Part shown: positions 9,991-18,114 of the stretch, one piece after another
Numbering within the stretch: the first letter of the stretch is position 1
Layout: every line of letters begins with the position of its first letter
Assembly (NCBI RefSeq): GCF_028330965.1
Contig: NZ_JAQMUB010000042.1
Location: forward strand, 16,329 to 80,328
Source: Oscillatoria sp. CS-180
Lineage (GTDB): Bacteria > Cyanobacteriota > Cyanobacteriia > Phormidesmidales > Phormidesmidaceae
Direction: 5' to 3'
Length of the DNA stretch: 64,000 nucleotides
Program-made: the position numbers and the translations under genes
The notes under the pieces: generated by a model
The model's input: only the letters and a program-made list of their open reading frames with translations
Databases searched by the model: none
Told to the model about the DNA's origin: nothing

Positions 9991-10929
9991 TCATCCTTCG
10001 TCCTGACTCCTTTCAACAACTGTCGCCCCAACAGTATCAATTTTGAGGGGACGGGCATCGACGACTTCAATATCGTGCTGTTGCCAAGTTTCCGCCATGG
10101 CCTGAGCGATCGCCCCGGCCCTTGCCTCACTCCCCAAAGCCAGCAGCGTTGGACCAGCGCCGCTAATTGTGACGCCATAGGCCCCAGCCGCCAAAGCCGC
10201 CTGCGCCACCGAGTCATAACCGGGGATAAGTGACTTGCGATAAGGCTCGTGGATGCGATCGCCAATGGCCGTTCGGAGCCAATCACCGTTGCCGGTCTCC
10301 AGTGCTCGTATCAGCAAGCCCAAGTGTCCCATGGTATAGATAGCATCAGCTCGCGAATACTGCTGAGGTAACACTTGACGCGCCTTTGCCGTAGAGACCT
10401 CAAAGGCTGGCACCACGACGATGGGCACAATCGTGGAATGCCAAGGAACTTCGCAGAGAACACCTTGACTTTGATCGTTGACCGTTGCCAATCGGCAACC
10501 CCCCAACAAAGCCGGAACGACGTTATCGGGATGGCCTTCAATTGCAGTGGCTAACTGAGCCAGCGCCGCCCCATCAAGTGGGGAGCCGGCTAGAGCATTA
10601 GCCCCCAAAATCCCGCCTACGATCGCCGTTGATGAGCTGCCCATTCCCCTCGCCAATGGCACGTCTAGCTCAACAGTGATGTGGACAGCTGGCACCGTCT
10701 GACCCATATGCTTGAAACACTCGCAAAAAGCTTTGTAGGCTAAGTTTGAGGAATCCGTTGTAACGTGATCGCGCTCCGCCCCGGTCACAACGATTTCCAA
10801 AGGGCTTGATTCACTAGAGCGGGTGAACTGGAAGCGGTTATAGCGAGTCAAAGCGGCTCCCAAACAGTCGAAACCGGGACCAATGTTAGCGGTTGTTGCA
10901 GGTACTGAAACCAAAAACGAATCCGTCAA
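9991..10929 (-). CDS. thrB: Homoserine kinase
   Basis: A GHMP-family kinase that phosphorylates L-homoserine to O-phosphohomoserine in threonine synthesis. Diagnostic motifs are the N-terminal VPATTANIGPGFDCLGAAL, the ATP-binding LARGMGSSSTAIVGG and the C-terminal ISGAGPTLLAL. A TTG start at 10929 is preferred because AGGGGAG sits eight bases upstream (10938-10944). It gives about 312 residues starting with Thr-Asp-Ser, in line with homologues. A TTG at 10947 would add six residues but has no ribosome-binding site. Confidence 0.93.
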   Translation of the reverse strand: MTDSFLVSVPATTANIGPGFDCLGAALTRYNRFQFTRSSESSPLEIVVTGAERDHVTTDSSNLAYKAFCECFKHMGQTVPAVHITVELDVPLARGMGSSSTAIVGGILGANALAGSPLDGAALAQLATAIEGHPDNVVPALLGGCRLATVNDQSQGVLCEVPWHSTIVPIVVVPAFEVSTAKARQVLPQQYSRADAIYTMGHLGLLIRALETGNGDWLRTAIGDRIHEPYRKSLIPGYDSVAQAALAAGAYGVTISGAGPTLLALGSEARAGAIAQAMAETWQQHDIEVVDARPLKIDTVGATVVERSQDEG

Positions 10930-11136
10930 AATTACGACTCCCCTCAATAGGTATCGAAGGTCACCCCCCGTTTTGAGAATCGCATATTACCATTCAACGG
11001 GTTTTGAATTACAAAGATTGGCCGTATCAAAAGGTCAACTGGCAGAATAAGAGAGTTTGAAACATTCGTGTTGATTAAACGTCCCTTGACTGGGATTACA
11101 AGCGATTAAAAGATTGATACCGGAGACGGGGTTGCC

Positions 11137-11616
11137 ATGAAAACGCGCTTTTTATCAGTTGGACTTGTCATTTTAGGCAGTAACGCACTAGCAGTTGGGG
11201 CGATCGCGAACCCTTTGCCATCCCCCACTACCTCCATGACCGATTTAGAACTGCCTGTTGTAGAGAACGCAGTTCCATCCAAAACAGTGACCGATGCACC
11301 CAAGCTGGCCGAAGTTTTGCCCGAAGGGGGCTTCACAGACGTATCGCCAACTCATTGGGCCTACACTGCGGTCACCAATTTGGCAGAAGACTACGGCTGT
11401 TTAGCGGGCTATCCAGATGACACCTTCCGTGGAGAAGAATTCGTCACTCGCTACGAGTTTGCGGCGGCGATGGATGCTTGCCTGGGAACTCTGCTGGAGC
11501 TAGAACAAGGACAGCAAACCAACAGCGAGGTTGATGCCATTTTGGAAGAGCTGACTGATCTGCAACGTGAGCTGGGTACTGTGTCCGACGAAGTCGAAGA
11601 GATAGATTCTGAATGA
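11137..11616 (+). CDS. Short exported SLH-domain protein resembling the head of a cyanobacterial porin
   Basis: A 159-residue protein with a signal peptide (MKTRFLSVGLVILGSNALAVGAIA) and one S-layer homology domain (FTDVSPTHWAYTAVTNLAEDYGCLAGYPDDTFRG followed by TRYEFAAAMDACL). It ends in an acidic coiled-coil stretch (about residues 125-159). This order matches the first ~150 residues of SomA/OprB-type cyanobacterial porins, which carry a beta-barrel after the coiled coil; here the frame stops. Downstream sequence (11617-11780) shows no barrel remnant, so it looks like an independent periplasmic SLH protein rather than a recent truncation. Role unknown; binding to peptidoglycan-linked polysaccharide is inferred from the SLH family. 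Confidence 0.85.
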   Translation: MKTRFLSVGLVILGSNALAVGAIANPLPSPTTSMTDLELPVVENAVPSKTVTDAPKLAEVLPEGGFTDVSPTHWAYTAVTNLAEDYGCLAGYPDDTFRGEEFVTRYEFAAAMDACLGTLLELEQGQQTNSEVDAILEELTDLQRELGTVSDEVEEIDSE

Positions 11617-11781
11617 TGGCTGGAAGCGTTGGTTAGAGCAGCATCAAGCTCAAAATCGTGAGTCAATCCAGATCTTGCAGTTGAGTTGAGGCTGACTGCT
11701 TTGGCTCCCTGCCCTCCAAATTTGGGGGATTTCCGGGGCGAATGCAGAGAATAATGTTTCAGTACAAGATCTGAAAACATG

Positions 11782-11815
11782 AAAAAGCGCAAAGGCTTAT
11801 CGGCCTTTGCGCTTT
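11782..11815 (-). terminator. Rho-independent terminator between convergent SLH and carotenoid-protein genes
   Basis: A perfect 13 bp inverted repeat (AAAGCGCAAAGGC at 11784-11796, complement at 11803-11815) with a 6-base loop. On the minus strand the stem runs into five T residues, so it should end the transcript of the carotenoid-protein gene. On the plus strand it lacks a T-run but could still act for the SLH gene. Confidence 0.85.
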
Positions 11816-11837
11816 GCGATAGTGGGGCGATCGCGCT

Positions 11838-12305
11838 CTAGCTTTTGGCCGCGCTATGACCCATCGCACTGACTGCATTGCGGGTGAAGTTGACACGCTG
11901 CTCAAAGTCGAAGGACTTAATGGTTTCAGTGAATTCCTTCGTGTTTTCAGGCAGTTCGTAATTATCAGGGACATTCACGATATCCCCAGACTCCATCCCC
12001 TGAGCCAACAGCAGCCAAACATCAAGCTTGCCACTAGGGCTTAGCGCACCATATTCGCGACTCACTTCGGTGTCTGTACCGTTCGCAATATCACGCTGTG
12101 CCTGCAGCTGATCTTCTTCGGAAAGCGGCTTGATTTTGTCATAAATCGGTAGGGCTACACCTTCAACTTTATGACCAGGTGCCGGCGTCAAATTTTCCTT
12201 GAGATCTAAATAGCCGTACCACAGAAGAGCTAACTGAGTATCTGCATCAAATTGTGCAAATTGCTCTAACGGCTGTCTAACTTCTTCAAGTGTTGTATAT
12301 GTCAT
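11838..12305 (-). CDS. Helical carotenoid protein (stand-alone OCP N-terminal domain)
   Basis: A 155-residue protein matching the all-helical N-terminal domain of orange carotenoid protein. The carotenoid-contacting Trp and Tyr are conserved in LALLWYGYLDL (W29, Y32; equivalent to OCP W41/Y44), and the second Trp in KLDVWLLLAQGM (equivalent to W110). The tail QRVNFTRNAVSAMG matches the domain end. HCPs bind ketocarotenoids, quench singlet oxygen and in some clades interact with phycobilisomes. There is no C-terminal-domain homologue in the neighbourhood. ATG at 12305 is chosen over the adjacent TTG at 12308. A terminator follows immediately downstream. Confidence 0.9.
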   Translation of the reverse strand: MTYTTLEEVRQPLEQFAQFDADTQLALLWYGYLDLKENLTPAPGHKVEGVALPIYDKIKPLSEEDQLQAQRDIANGTDTEVSREYGALSPSGKLDVWLLLAQGMESGDIVNVPDNYELPENTKEFTETIKSFDFEQRVNFTRNAVSAMGHSAAKS

Positions 12306-12605
12306 CAAGATTTCAAATTACATCAGGCGGCTGCAAATCGTTCGATTCACGACCGCATCTGATTTACAAATTAGCGAGATTCTGATTGACAAAACACCCT
12401 CAAACGTAACAAATGCAACCGTTTCGAATTTATTCCTAACAGCACCTTGACACCTTTCGTTGGGCACAGAAAACCAGACGACAGGATCACACTCAAAGGG
12501 AAAACCGTACAGTCTATAGGCGCAAATTACACGTCCTGGGTACGGTCCATGGGCAAAGACGGCGGGCTATGCTGGCGGTATGCCGTAATTTTATGGGTTG
12601 ATCAC

Positions 12606-12974
12606 ATGAGCTTACTGGGCAATATTATCTGGCTGATTTTTGGTGGTTTTCTCAGCGGTGTGGGCTATATTCTGGGCGGCATTAGCACCTGCCTGACCAT
12701 CATTGGTCTTCCCTTTGGGTTGGAAACCATTAAAATCGGCATTGCTACCTTCACTCCCTTTGGTCGAGAGATTAAAAAGGATCCGGCTGCAGATACGGCC
12801 TTGGTCCAGATTCTCAATATTGTTTGGATTGTAGTTTTCGGCTGGGCGATCGCTCTCAACCACTTGATCTGGGGCGCTATCCTTGCGATTACGATTATTG
12901 GCCTACCCTTTGCCAAGCAGCACTTTAAACTAATGGTTTTGGCTCTATTTCCCTTTGGCCGCAGCTTCGAATAG
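12606..12974 (+). CDS. YccF-domain inner membrane protein
   Basis: A 122-residue membrane protein with two copies of the YccF pattern: SLLGNIIWLIFGGFLSG...TIIGLPFGLETIKIG then LNIVWIVVFGWAIALNHLIWG...TIIGLPFAKQHFKLM, each ending in an FPFGR-like motif. At least four hydrophobic helices are visible. Function unknown; the family is widespread in bacteria. The ATG at 12606 fits the family start. The frame also extends upstream to 12447, but that part is not family-like and shows no ribosome-binding site. Confidence 0.85.
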   Translation: MSLLGNIIWLIFGGFLSGVGYILGGISTCLTIIGLPFGLETIKIGIATFTPFGREIKKDPAADTALVQILNIVWIVVFGWAIALNHLIWGAILAITIIGLPFAKQHFKLMVLALFPFGRSFE

Positions 12975-13230
12975 TCCCTCTACTTTCGCTATCACGTTTC
13001 CCAGTCCTTTGGTGATCCGAAATTCTGATCTGTTGCACCAGTGCACATGTATTCTGAATTTGCCTCTATCCTCCAATGCTGAAGAAGCCTGATCTCAGAA
13101 TCCCTGAATTTATAGGGCCAAGGGGCCAGCTCAAGCCCTCTGGGCTCAACGACAAGATTTAAGAAATTGACGTTTTGTCCATCACTGTAGAGAATTTGAT
13201 CATCAATATCACTTGCCGATTTTTCAGAGT

Positions 13231-13401
13231 ATGACTAACTTAGAGCCTACGTTAAAGCCAGAAATTCGACGTCCCAAAGCAGGATTCACAACTTACGCCG
13301 AGCTTTTGAATGGAAGAGCCGCGATGGTTGGCTTTATTGCCCTCGTAGTCATTGAGTACTTTACAGGCAAAGGTCTTTTATCGCTGCTAGGAATTGTTTA
13401 G
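13231..13401 (+). CDS. High-light-inducible protein (Hli/SCP, one-helix chlorophyll-binding)
   Basis: A 56-residue single-helix member of the light-harvesting-like family. The chlorophyll-binding motif is intact: ELLNGRAAMVGFIALVVIEY followed by TGKGLL, with Glu/Asn/Arg as ligand and salt-bridge residues. Hlips associate with photosystem II assembly complexes and chlorophyll synthase and dissipate energy. ATG at 13231 is used; an upstream TTG at 13213 in frame is less likely. No convincing HLR1 (RpaB) box was seen upstream. Confidence 0.93.
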   Translation: MTNLEPTLKPEIRRPKAGFTTYAELLNGRAAMVGFIALVVIEYFTGKGLLSLLGIV

Positions 13402-13687
13402 GAACTGCAAACGCGCCTTGTGCCTCACAAGGATCTGTCACTGATGCCTTGTTTTGTACGGATTGCCATTTCTAGAGTGGGGAAGGAGTTTAAGTAGGGG
13501 ACAGTAGCAACGCAGTCTACGTTAGTTTGGCCAGGTTAGAAAGGCTGCTTTGCCAAAATCTGTTATCGTAGTTCACTTACTTTTCAGTGATGTGTGTTCC
13601 AGCCCATTGGGAATACTGCGGATCCACACGCAACCCCTCCAAATACCGCCGTCAGGGTGTCCAACCCCCTAAGCTTTGTCGTTCATA

Positions 13688-13984
13688 ATGCGATCGCCCG
13701 TGTCTATTAAACGCTTGTTTAGAAAAGAGCCTGTTGTGAGTACTGTCGTTACGGCAGGAACGGTCAATATCTTATTGGGAATGCTGGAAGGTCAAGCGAT
13801 GCTAGCATTTCTAGGCGTTTTGGTCGTCAGTGGAACGATCGCAGCACGCGGTTGGCAGAAATATGGACGCTTAGAAGTCCAGATTCCTGAACGCACTCCC
13901 ATTCGTTACCTGCCGGAAGAAACGTCTCGTCCACCCATGCCCATAATCGGTCTCTCCTCCCGCCGCGATTCTGAGCCAGATTAA
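13688..13984 (+). CDS. Small membrane protein, unknown
   Basis: A 98-residue protein with a basic N-terminus (SIKRLFRKEP), two close hydrophobic stretches (VVTAGTVNILLGMLEG and AMLAFLGVLVVSGTIAA) and a cytoplasmic Pro/Arg-rich tail (LPEETSRPPMP). Not recognised as a named family. The ATG at 13688 is just 5' of a HIP1 octamer. It lies between hli and arfB on the same strand but with large gaps, so it is probably transcribed alone. Confidence 0.7.
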   Translation: MRSPVSIKRLFRKEPVVSTVVTAGTVNILLGMLEGQAMLAFLGVLVVSGTIAARGWQKYGRLEVQIPERTPIRYLPEETSRPPMPIIGLSSRRDSEPD

Positions 13985-14164
13985 ACCAGGTCAGAAGGAG
14001 CTGATCGGTCTAACCAAAGTTATGCGCCATGTGGATTGGGATTGGACAGAGTGAAAACTTTGCCTTCTCGTCGAGGTCCTGACAGGCGAACGACTTATGG
14101 ATCGACAGAGCGACCTTTATCCTTGCCCTTGCCGGTATGGTAGAGAGAGAGTCTTAAGGGAGAT

Positions 14165-14578
14165 ATGCTGAAAATTACAGACCGTATTGCCGTTCCGCTC
14201 AGCGAAATCGAACTCAGTGCCATTCGATCCCAAGGGGCTGGTGGTCAGAACGTCAATAAAGTGTCTACGGCCATTCACCTCCGCTTCGACATCAGAGCTT
14301 CTTCCCTGTCTCCCATTTATAAAGAGCGTCTGCTCAAGCTAAATGATCACCGCATTACCCAAGATGGAATTGTTGTAATTAAGGCCCAACAGCATCGCAC
14401 TCAAGAGCACAACAAAGAAGATGCCCTGAAACGGTTGAAGGCCTTGATCAAGAGTGTCACGACAACACCGAAGAAACGTAAGCCAACCAAACCTTCTAAA
14501 AGCGCCCAGCGAAAACGCCTTGAGCGGAAAGCAAAACGCAGTCAAATCAAAGCTTTGCGGGGTAATATTCGCGAGTAA
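14165..14578 (+). CDS. arfB: Alternative ribosome-rescue peptidyl-tRNA hydrolase ArfB
   Basis: A 137-residue class I release-factor-like protein. The catalytic GGQ motif is present in RSQGAGGQNVNKVSTAIHLRFD near residue 25. There is no stop-codon recognition domain, and the C-terminal tail is strongly basic (KKRKPTKPSKSAQRKRLERKAKRSQIKALRG), which in ArfB enters the empty mRNA channel of stalled ribosomes. Length matches the family. An AAGGGAG ribosome-binding site immediately precedes the ATG. Confidence 0.92.
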   Translation: MLKITDRIAVPLSEIELSAIRSQGAGGQNVNKVSTAIHLRFDIRASSLSPIYKERLLKLNDHRITQDGIVVIKAQQHRTQEHNKEDALKRLKALIKSVTTTPKKRKPTKPSKSAQRKRLERKAKRSQIKALRGNIRE

Positions 14579-14592
14579 CAGCGAGCCGAGCG

Positions 14593-15498
14593 CTACGCAT
14601 ACGAAACATAATCGCGGCAGTTGATGATGGGCGCATTCTGCTGATGCCTCATCGGACACTGGTTGCGATCGCACCTTTGACAAAGTGATTGCTCTGCCAG
14701 GGCTGATTGCTGAAGCGGGTAAAGGCTAACTCCCTGACGAATATACCCCTCAGCCTCTAAATCAGTTAGTAGCTCATCTGCTAATAAAATGCAGCGCTGA
14801 GCATTCAGAGTGTGGCAGGCTTTCTTTAATCCGGTTAGCGTTTCTCCAAATTGCCCAGCCGCTTGGTTAATCACAACGGGCACCTGCTGCCAGATTCCGC
14901 GAAAACAAGGCGGTGCATCTTGAGCGTAGTGATCCCGATACTGAAGCGTATAAGTACCATCACTGTAGCAACGGGTGCGAAACCACCGCTGGAAAGGTAA
15001 ACCCAGATGACCCTGAGGCTCAAACGTATCCCACCAAGAACGGTACCATCCTTCCCACGGAAGCTGGAGAATGCGCTGAATCTGTGACTCTTGAAAGCCA
15101 CCATGTTGCAGCAGGGCGATCGCGTCCGACAGACTGATGCGCCAGCCCAACGTTTTTAGCTCAGACTGACAGCGCGTCAACGATTGATAATCTTTAACTG
15201 AAAAATGGTCTTCATTGGGTGCTCCTTCCGATGGCGTACACCAGAGCTGTTCGTACTCAATCACCGCATCGGCGTGTTCAGCGCCCTTCTGACCAGGGGG
15301 CGGGCCAACCGTTACTTTCAACTGATTGATCTGATGCGGTAGGGCGATCGCCGGTGTACAGTCCACTAACAGTGATTTCAATAGAGCCGTATCGGCGATC
15401 GCCAACGCCAACTGAACTTGATTGCGATCAAGTCGAGACGTCTTTTCCTGAAGCTTCATCAAGTCTGAAGAAATCATCTCGATTACCTGGTCAATCAC
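14593..15498 (-). CDS. Conserved-looking protein with C-terminal Cys cluster, unknown function
   Basis: A 301-residue soluble protein that I do not recognise. The N-terminal ~50 residues are helical. The middle is rich in Trp (LPWEGWYRSWWDTFEPQGH, WFRTRCYSDGTYTLQYRDHY). The C-terminus has a cysteine cluster, CQRCDRNQCPM followed about 12 residues later by NCRDYV, which could bind zinc or an Fe-S cluster. The GTG start at 15498 abuts a terminator-like hairpin whose T-run ends five bases upstream. Internal ATGs at 15477 and 15459 are therefore alternatives. The gene is convergent with arfB (14 bp between stops). Confidence 0.75.
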   Translation of the reverse strand: MIDQVIEMISSDLMKLQEKTSRLDRNQVQLALAIADTALLKSLLVDCTPAIALPHQINQLKVTVGPPPGQKGAEHADAVIEYEQLWCTPSEGAPNEDHFSVKDYQSLTRCQSELKTLGWRISLSDAIALLQHGGFQESQIQRILQLPWEGWYRSWWDTFEPQGHLGLPFQRWFRTRCYSDGTYTLQYRDHYAQDAPPCFRGIWQQVPVVINQAAGQFGETLTGLKKACHTLNAQRCILLADELLTDLEAEGYIRQGVSLYPLQQSALAEQSLCQRCDRNQCPMRHQQNAPIINCRDYVSYA

Positions 15499-15502
15499 CT
15501 AC

Positions 15503-15541
15503 AAAAAACCGCCGAGATGGCACATTCAAGGTCCTCGACGG
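15503..15541 (-). terminator. Terminator/attenuator-like hairpin at the 5' end of the 14593-15498 gene
   Basis: Read on the minus strand: CCGTCGAGG (15533-15541), a 15-base loop, TCTCGGCGG (15509-15517), then six T (15503-15508). Nine base pairs including two G-U. It lies directly upstream of the next gene's start codon and about 360 bases beyond the stop of the upstream minus-strand gene, which already has its own terminator. Confidence 0.65.
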
Positions 15542-15817
15542 CTAGGGGGAGCTAGATGAGACATAAAATTTGCTAATAGTCATCATCACTGCTTCTTATT
15601 TCAGTAATACGGCAGAATACTGAGGAGTGGCTGCACCACCTCAACAAACTTTGAGCTTGTTCGAAAAACGCAACACTCCATAACGCAAGGTGAAGACAGA
15701 CTACAGGAATCCCATTGCAAAAGTGCACTGGGTAGCGTCCGGGTTCCTAGCGTCTCGCGCGAGGGTTTACCGTTTGGTCTCAACAAAATTGGCGACGGAG
15801 CAGCATTGTCCAATTAG

Positions 15818-15855
15818 AAAAAATCGCCTCAACCATCACAGAGTGGCCGAGGCGA
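15818..15855 (-). terminator. Rho-independent terminator of the 15901-17274 gene
   Basis: On the minus strand TCGCCTC (15849-15855) pairs with GAGGCGA (15824-15830), with an inner CAC/GTG pair, then six T residues (15818-15823). It sits 45 bases after the stop codon at 15901. Confidence 0.85.
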
Positions 15856-15861
15856 CATATA

Positions 15862-15891
15862 AGCTTTAGCCATCTAGGCTCGTGTATCCAA
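15862..15891 (-). repeat. Dispersed ~105 bp element, right-end fragment
   Basis: AGCTTTAGCCATCTAGGCT-GTG matches the right end of the full copy at 53544-53648 in the same orientation. Only about 30 bp are preserved, and the match stops about 10 bp before the stop codon of the neighbouring gene. Confidence 0.6.
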
Positions 15892-15900
15892 CCGTCTCGA

Positions 15901-17274
15901 TCACATCGCTGTATCCACGGTAGTTTGCGCCGTTGTTGATGCTTCCTTATCAACATCAATAACGTAGTGTCCAACCAAGAGAATGCGCTCGTAAGCCATG
16001 AGATAGAGGTGTAATACGCTGGGATCGGCTTCATCTCGGTGAAGAACCAACCCGTTTATACCCACATCCATACGATAGTTGATAATTTTGTCATTCTCAT
16101 CCAGCAAAACGCTGAAGAACGGCACGCTTTCAGGGGGTTGTTGCTTCAATTCTTCATAGTCTTGGGTAAACGGCGTACCAAATCCCATAGGACGATAGAC
16201 ACCATCGGAATAGTTCTCTATCGGCAGTTGAGGGACTTGTTCCAAATCAATACCGCTCACGATCAAACGGCGAGGTACACCCTCGTTGTTGAGCATGACT
16301 AGCTCGATCTCTGTCAGCTCTTTATCCGACAGAGGCGACTCAATCTTTCTTGCGATCGCATGGTCCAGAGTGGCAATTTCACTCAAATTTGACCCCCACA
16401 ATCGCTGGTCAGTATAGATACCAGGCGCAACAAAGCTCTGGAACTTCACTGAAGATTGCCGTAGCTCTGCATAGTTCTCCCAAGGAGCCCCGTCGTAGAC
16501 AACTAGATCAGCTTTATCCGCCTGCTCGTTACGCACTAATACTGCTGCATCAGCGCGGTCAGACCCTTCAACACGAGTATCACTGACGACCGTCCGGAGA
16601 CGATCAATATCAAAAGTACTGCCTCTCAGGAATCTAAACCCAATCCAAGGCTCCATGGAGCGAGCATGAAGCAGGTAGCTAACATCCGGATTTCTATCGC
16701 GGACCATCTGGGCATAGGTTCCCATCGGGAATCCAAAAAAGCCTTGATAGACTTTGCGCGTCGAACCGTCCTCTTCCACAACAGAGACTGCTAATTCCCA
16801 ATGCCCTGCCCCTAAGCAATTATTGGTCAAAGAAATCACGAGCTGATCGCTGTCATAACCCGCAAACCCATCAGGAGCATAGATGTGCTCTGAACCAGCT
16901 GAAAACACAGCCCGTTGCCGATTGAACTCTCGTTCAGATAAAAACCAGCGAACTAATTGATCATCGCCCTGAACATGCTCAGGCACAGCAGGGATAAATA
17001 AATCGAGATCGATATTTTGTAACTTTAAGGTTTCGTTGTAGCCGTCACCTTCCAAATCAAATGAGATGTCATAGATATTAGAACCCTCTTCCGCTTGGAC
17101 AAAATTGATAGCCTCACCGGTATAAACCAATTGCCCCGAAACCGGCTCATTCATCAGGTCAATTGCTGCAAGGTTATGGTCACTGTACTTTGCATATGTT
17201 TTTGCTACCCCTGCTCCTATTGCAATAACCGTAAAAATACCAACACCCACCACCCCTTTTTGCCAAAATTTCAT
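15901..17274 (-). CDS. Membrane-anchored extracytoplasmic protein, unknown function
   Basis: A 457-residue protein with one N-terminal transmembrane or uncleaved signal segment (KGVVGVGIFTVIAIGAGVA, residues 6-24) and a large soluble remainder predicted to be mostly beta. It contains an Asp-rich segment (YDISFDLEGDGYNETLKL, near residue 65) and no enzyme motif that I can name. The start at ATG 17274 is chosen because AAGGAAG lies eight bases upstream; the frame continues upstream to 17355 but without such a signal. It is an isolated monocistronic gene with its own terminator downstream and an AT-rich 840 bp gap upstream. Confidence 0.8.
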   Translation of the reverse strand: MKFWQKGVVGVGIFTVIAIGAGVAKTYAKYSDHNLAAIDLMNEPVSGQLVYTGEAINFVQAEEGSNIYDISFDLEGDGYNETLKLQNIDLDLFIPAVPEHVQGDDQLVRWFLSEREFNRQRAVFSAGSEHIYAPDGFAGYDSDQLVISLTNNCLGAGHWELAVSVVEEDGSTRKVYQGFFGFPMGTYAQMVRDRNPDVSYLLHARSMEPWIGFRFLRGSTFDIDRLRTVVSDTRVEGSDRADAAVLVRNEQADKADLVVYDGAPWENYAELRQSSVKFQSFVAPGIYTDQRLWGSNLSEIATLDHAIARKIESPLSDKELTEIELVMLNNEGVPRRLIVSGIDLEQVPQLPIENYSDGVYRPMGFGTPFTQDYEELKQQPPESVPFFSVLLDENDKIINYRMDVGINGLVLHRDEADPSVLHLYLMAYERILLVGHYVIDVDKEASTTAQTTVDTAM

Positions 17275-18114
17275 CGATGCAACTTCCTTAGTATCAACGT
17301 CAAATTTGATATCAACTTTCAAGAGCTCACCTCTTAGAAAAGTACAAGCTGACATCCCATTATTTTTGTACTTTTAAATACAAACATATTTTTTCGTGTA
17401 ATTTTGACAAGAAAAATTTATTTTGACCAATTTTTCTTGATGTGGAAATTGAGAAACACAAAGAAAAATTGAAACGCTTACAAAGGTCGACACAAGAGGC
17501 TTCCATGAGTCTGCTATGGCTCAAACATTTGCCACTAAGCGAGTAGTTTGCGGACTATCTCGGGCGTAGCAATTTAAGAAAACAGATATTCAATTTGCGA
17601 GCAGTGTCCACAGCCTTGCAATACAGCCTTTTCTAAGAGTCAACTAAGAAAAGTATTAGAAATTTTTTATGCAAATAAATTGATGAGTCGCTTTACCGCA
17701 AAAAGTAATGTTGGCGGCTCATAGCGTTTTCTAATAACTTCAGAGAAGGAATAAATATAGAAGTACTCTTCATACTTGTCATTCTCACTTTTCGCTAAAC
17801 AAACCGAACAGTCTTAAATATTTTTTTGCTGTCTCAGCTATTTCATAATGAGCTTGATTAGCTACTTTCTGAACATTTGAACTAACCGAGCGCTCCATAA
17901 TCTATCAAATGCCTAAAAGTATTTAATGCTAGATCGCCAGTTCCGTTGGAACAAGGCGGCAAGCTATTGGACTACACGCGATGAATCACATCTAAGGGGA
18001 TTGTCTGATTTTCGGTTTATGGACGGCAGTGAGATGCATTGCATTGGCTGCCGTATATCGCGTCTAACCTTTAGAATTGTGGAGTCAAGCGGATAGCAAG
18101 GAAGGAGTTCGGAC
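17275..18114. other. Intergenic stretch upstream of leuS (840 bp)
   Basis: Mostly AT-rich, non-coding by eye. It holds a half copy of the dispersed element at 17929-17976. The last part carries the ribosome-binding site AAGGAAGGAG (18099-18108) for leuS. No T-box, tRNA or other RNA was recognised. Confidence 0.5.
17929..17976 (+). repeat. Dispersed ~105 bp element, left-half copy
   Basis: ATCGCCAGTTCCGTTGGAAC followed by AAGGCGGCAAGC aligns with the left half of the full copies at 25429, 30789 and 53648 (reverse). It contains the internal small hairpin GTTCC-gtt-GGAAC in perfect form. The right half is missing. Confidence 0.65.

Larger units (their letters stand above)
15542..15900. other. 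Intergenic stretch (359 bp)
   Basis: Contains the terminator of the 15901-17274 gene (15818-15855) and a 30 bp fragment of the dispersed element (15862-15891). The rest shows no coding potential that I can support. Confidence 0.5.

Noticed and set aside
12447..12605. N-terminal extension of the YccF gene
   Set aside because: Composition is not family-like and no ribosome-binding site supports the earlier start.
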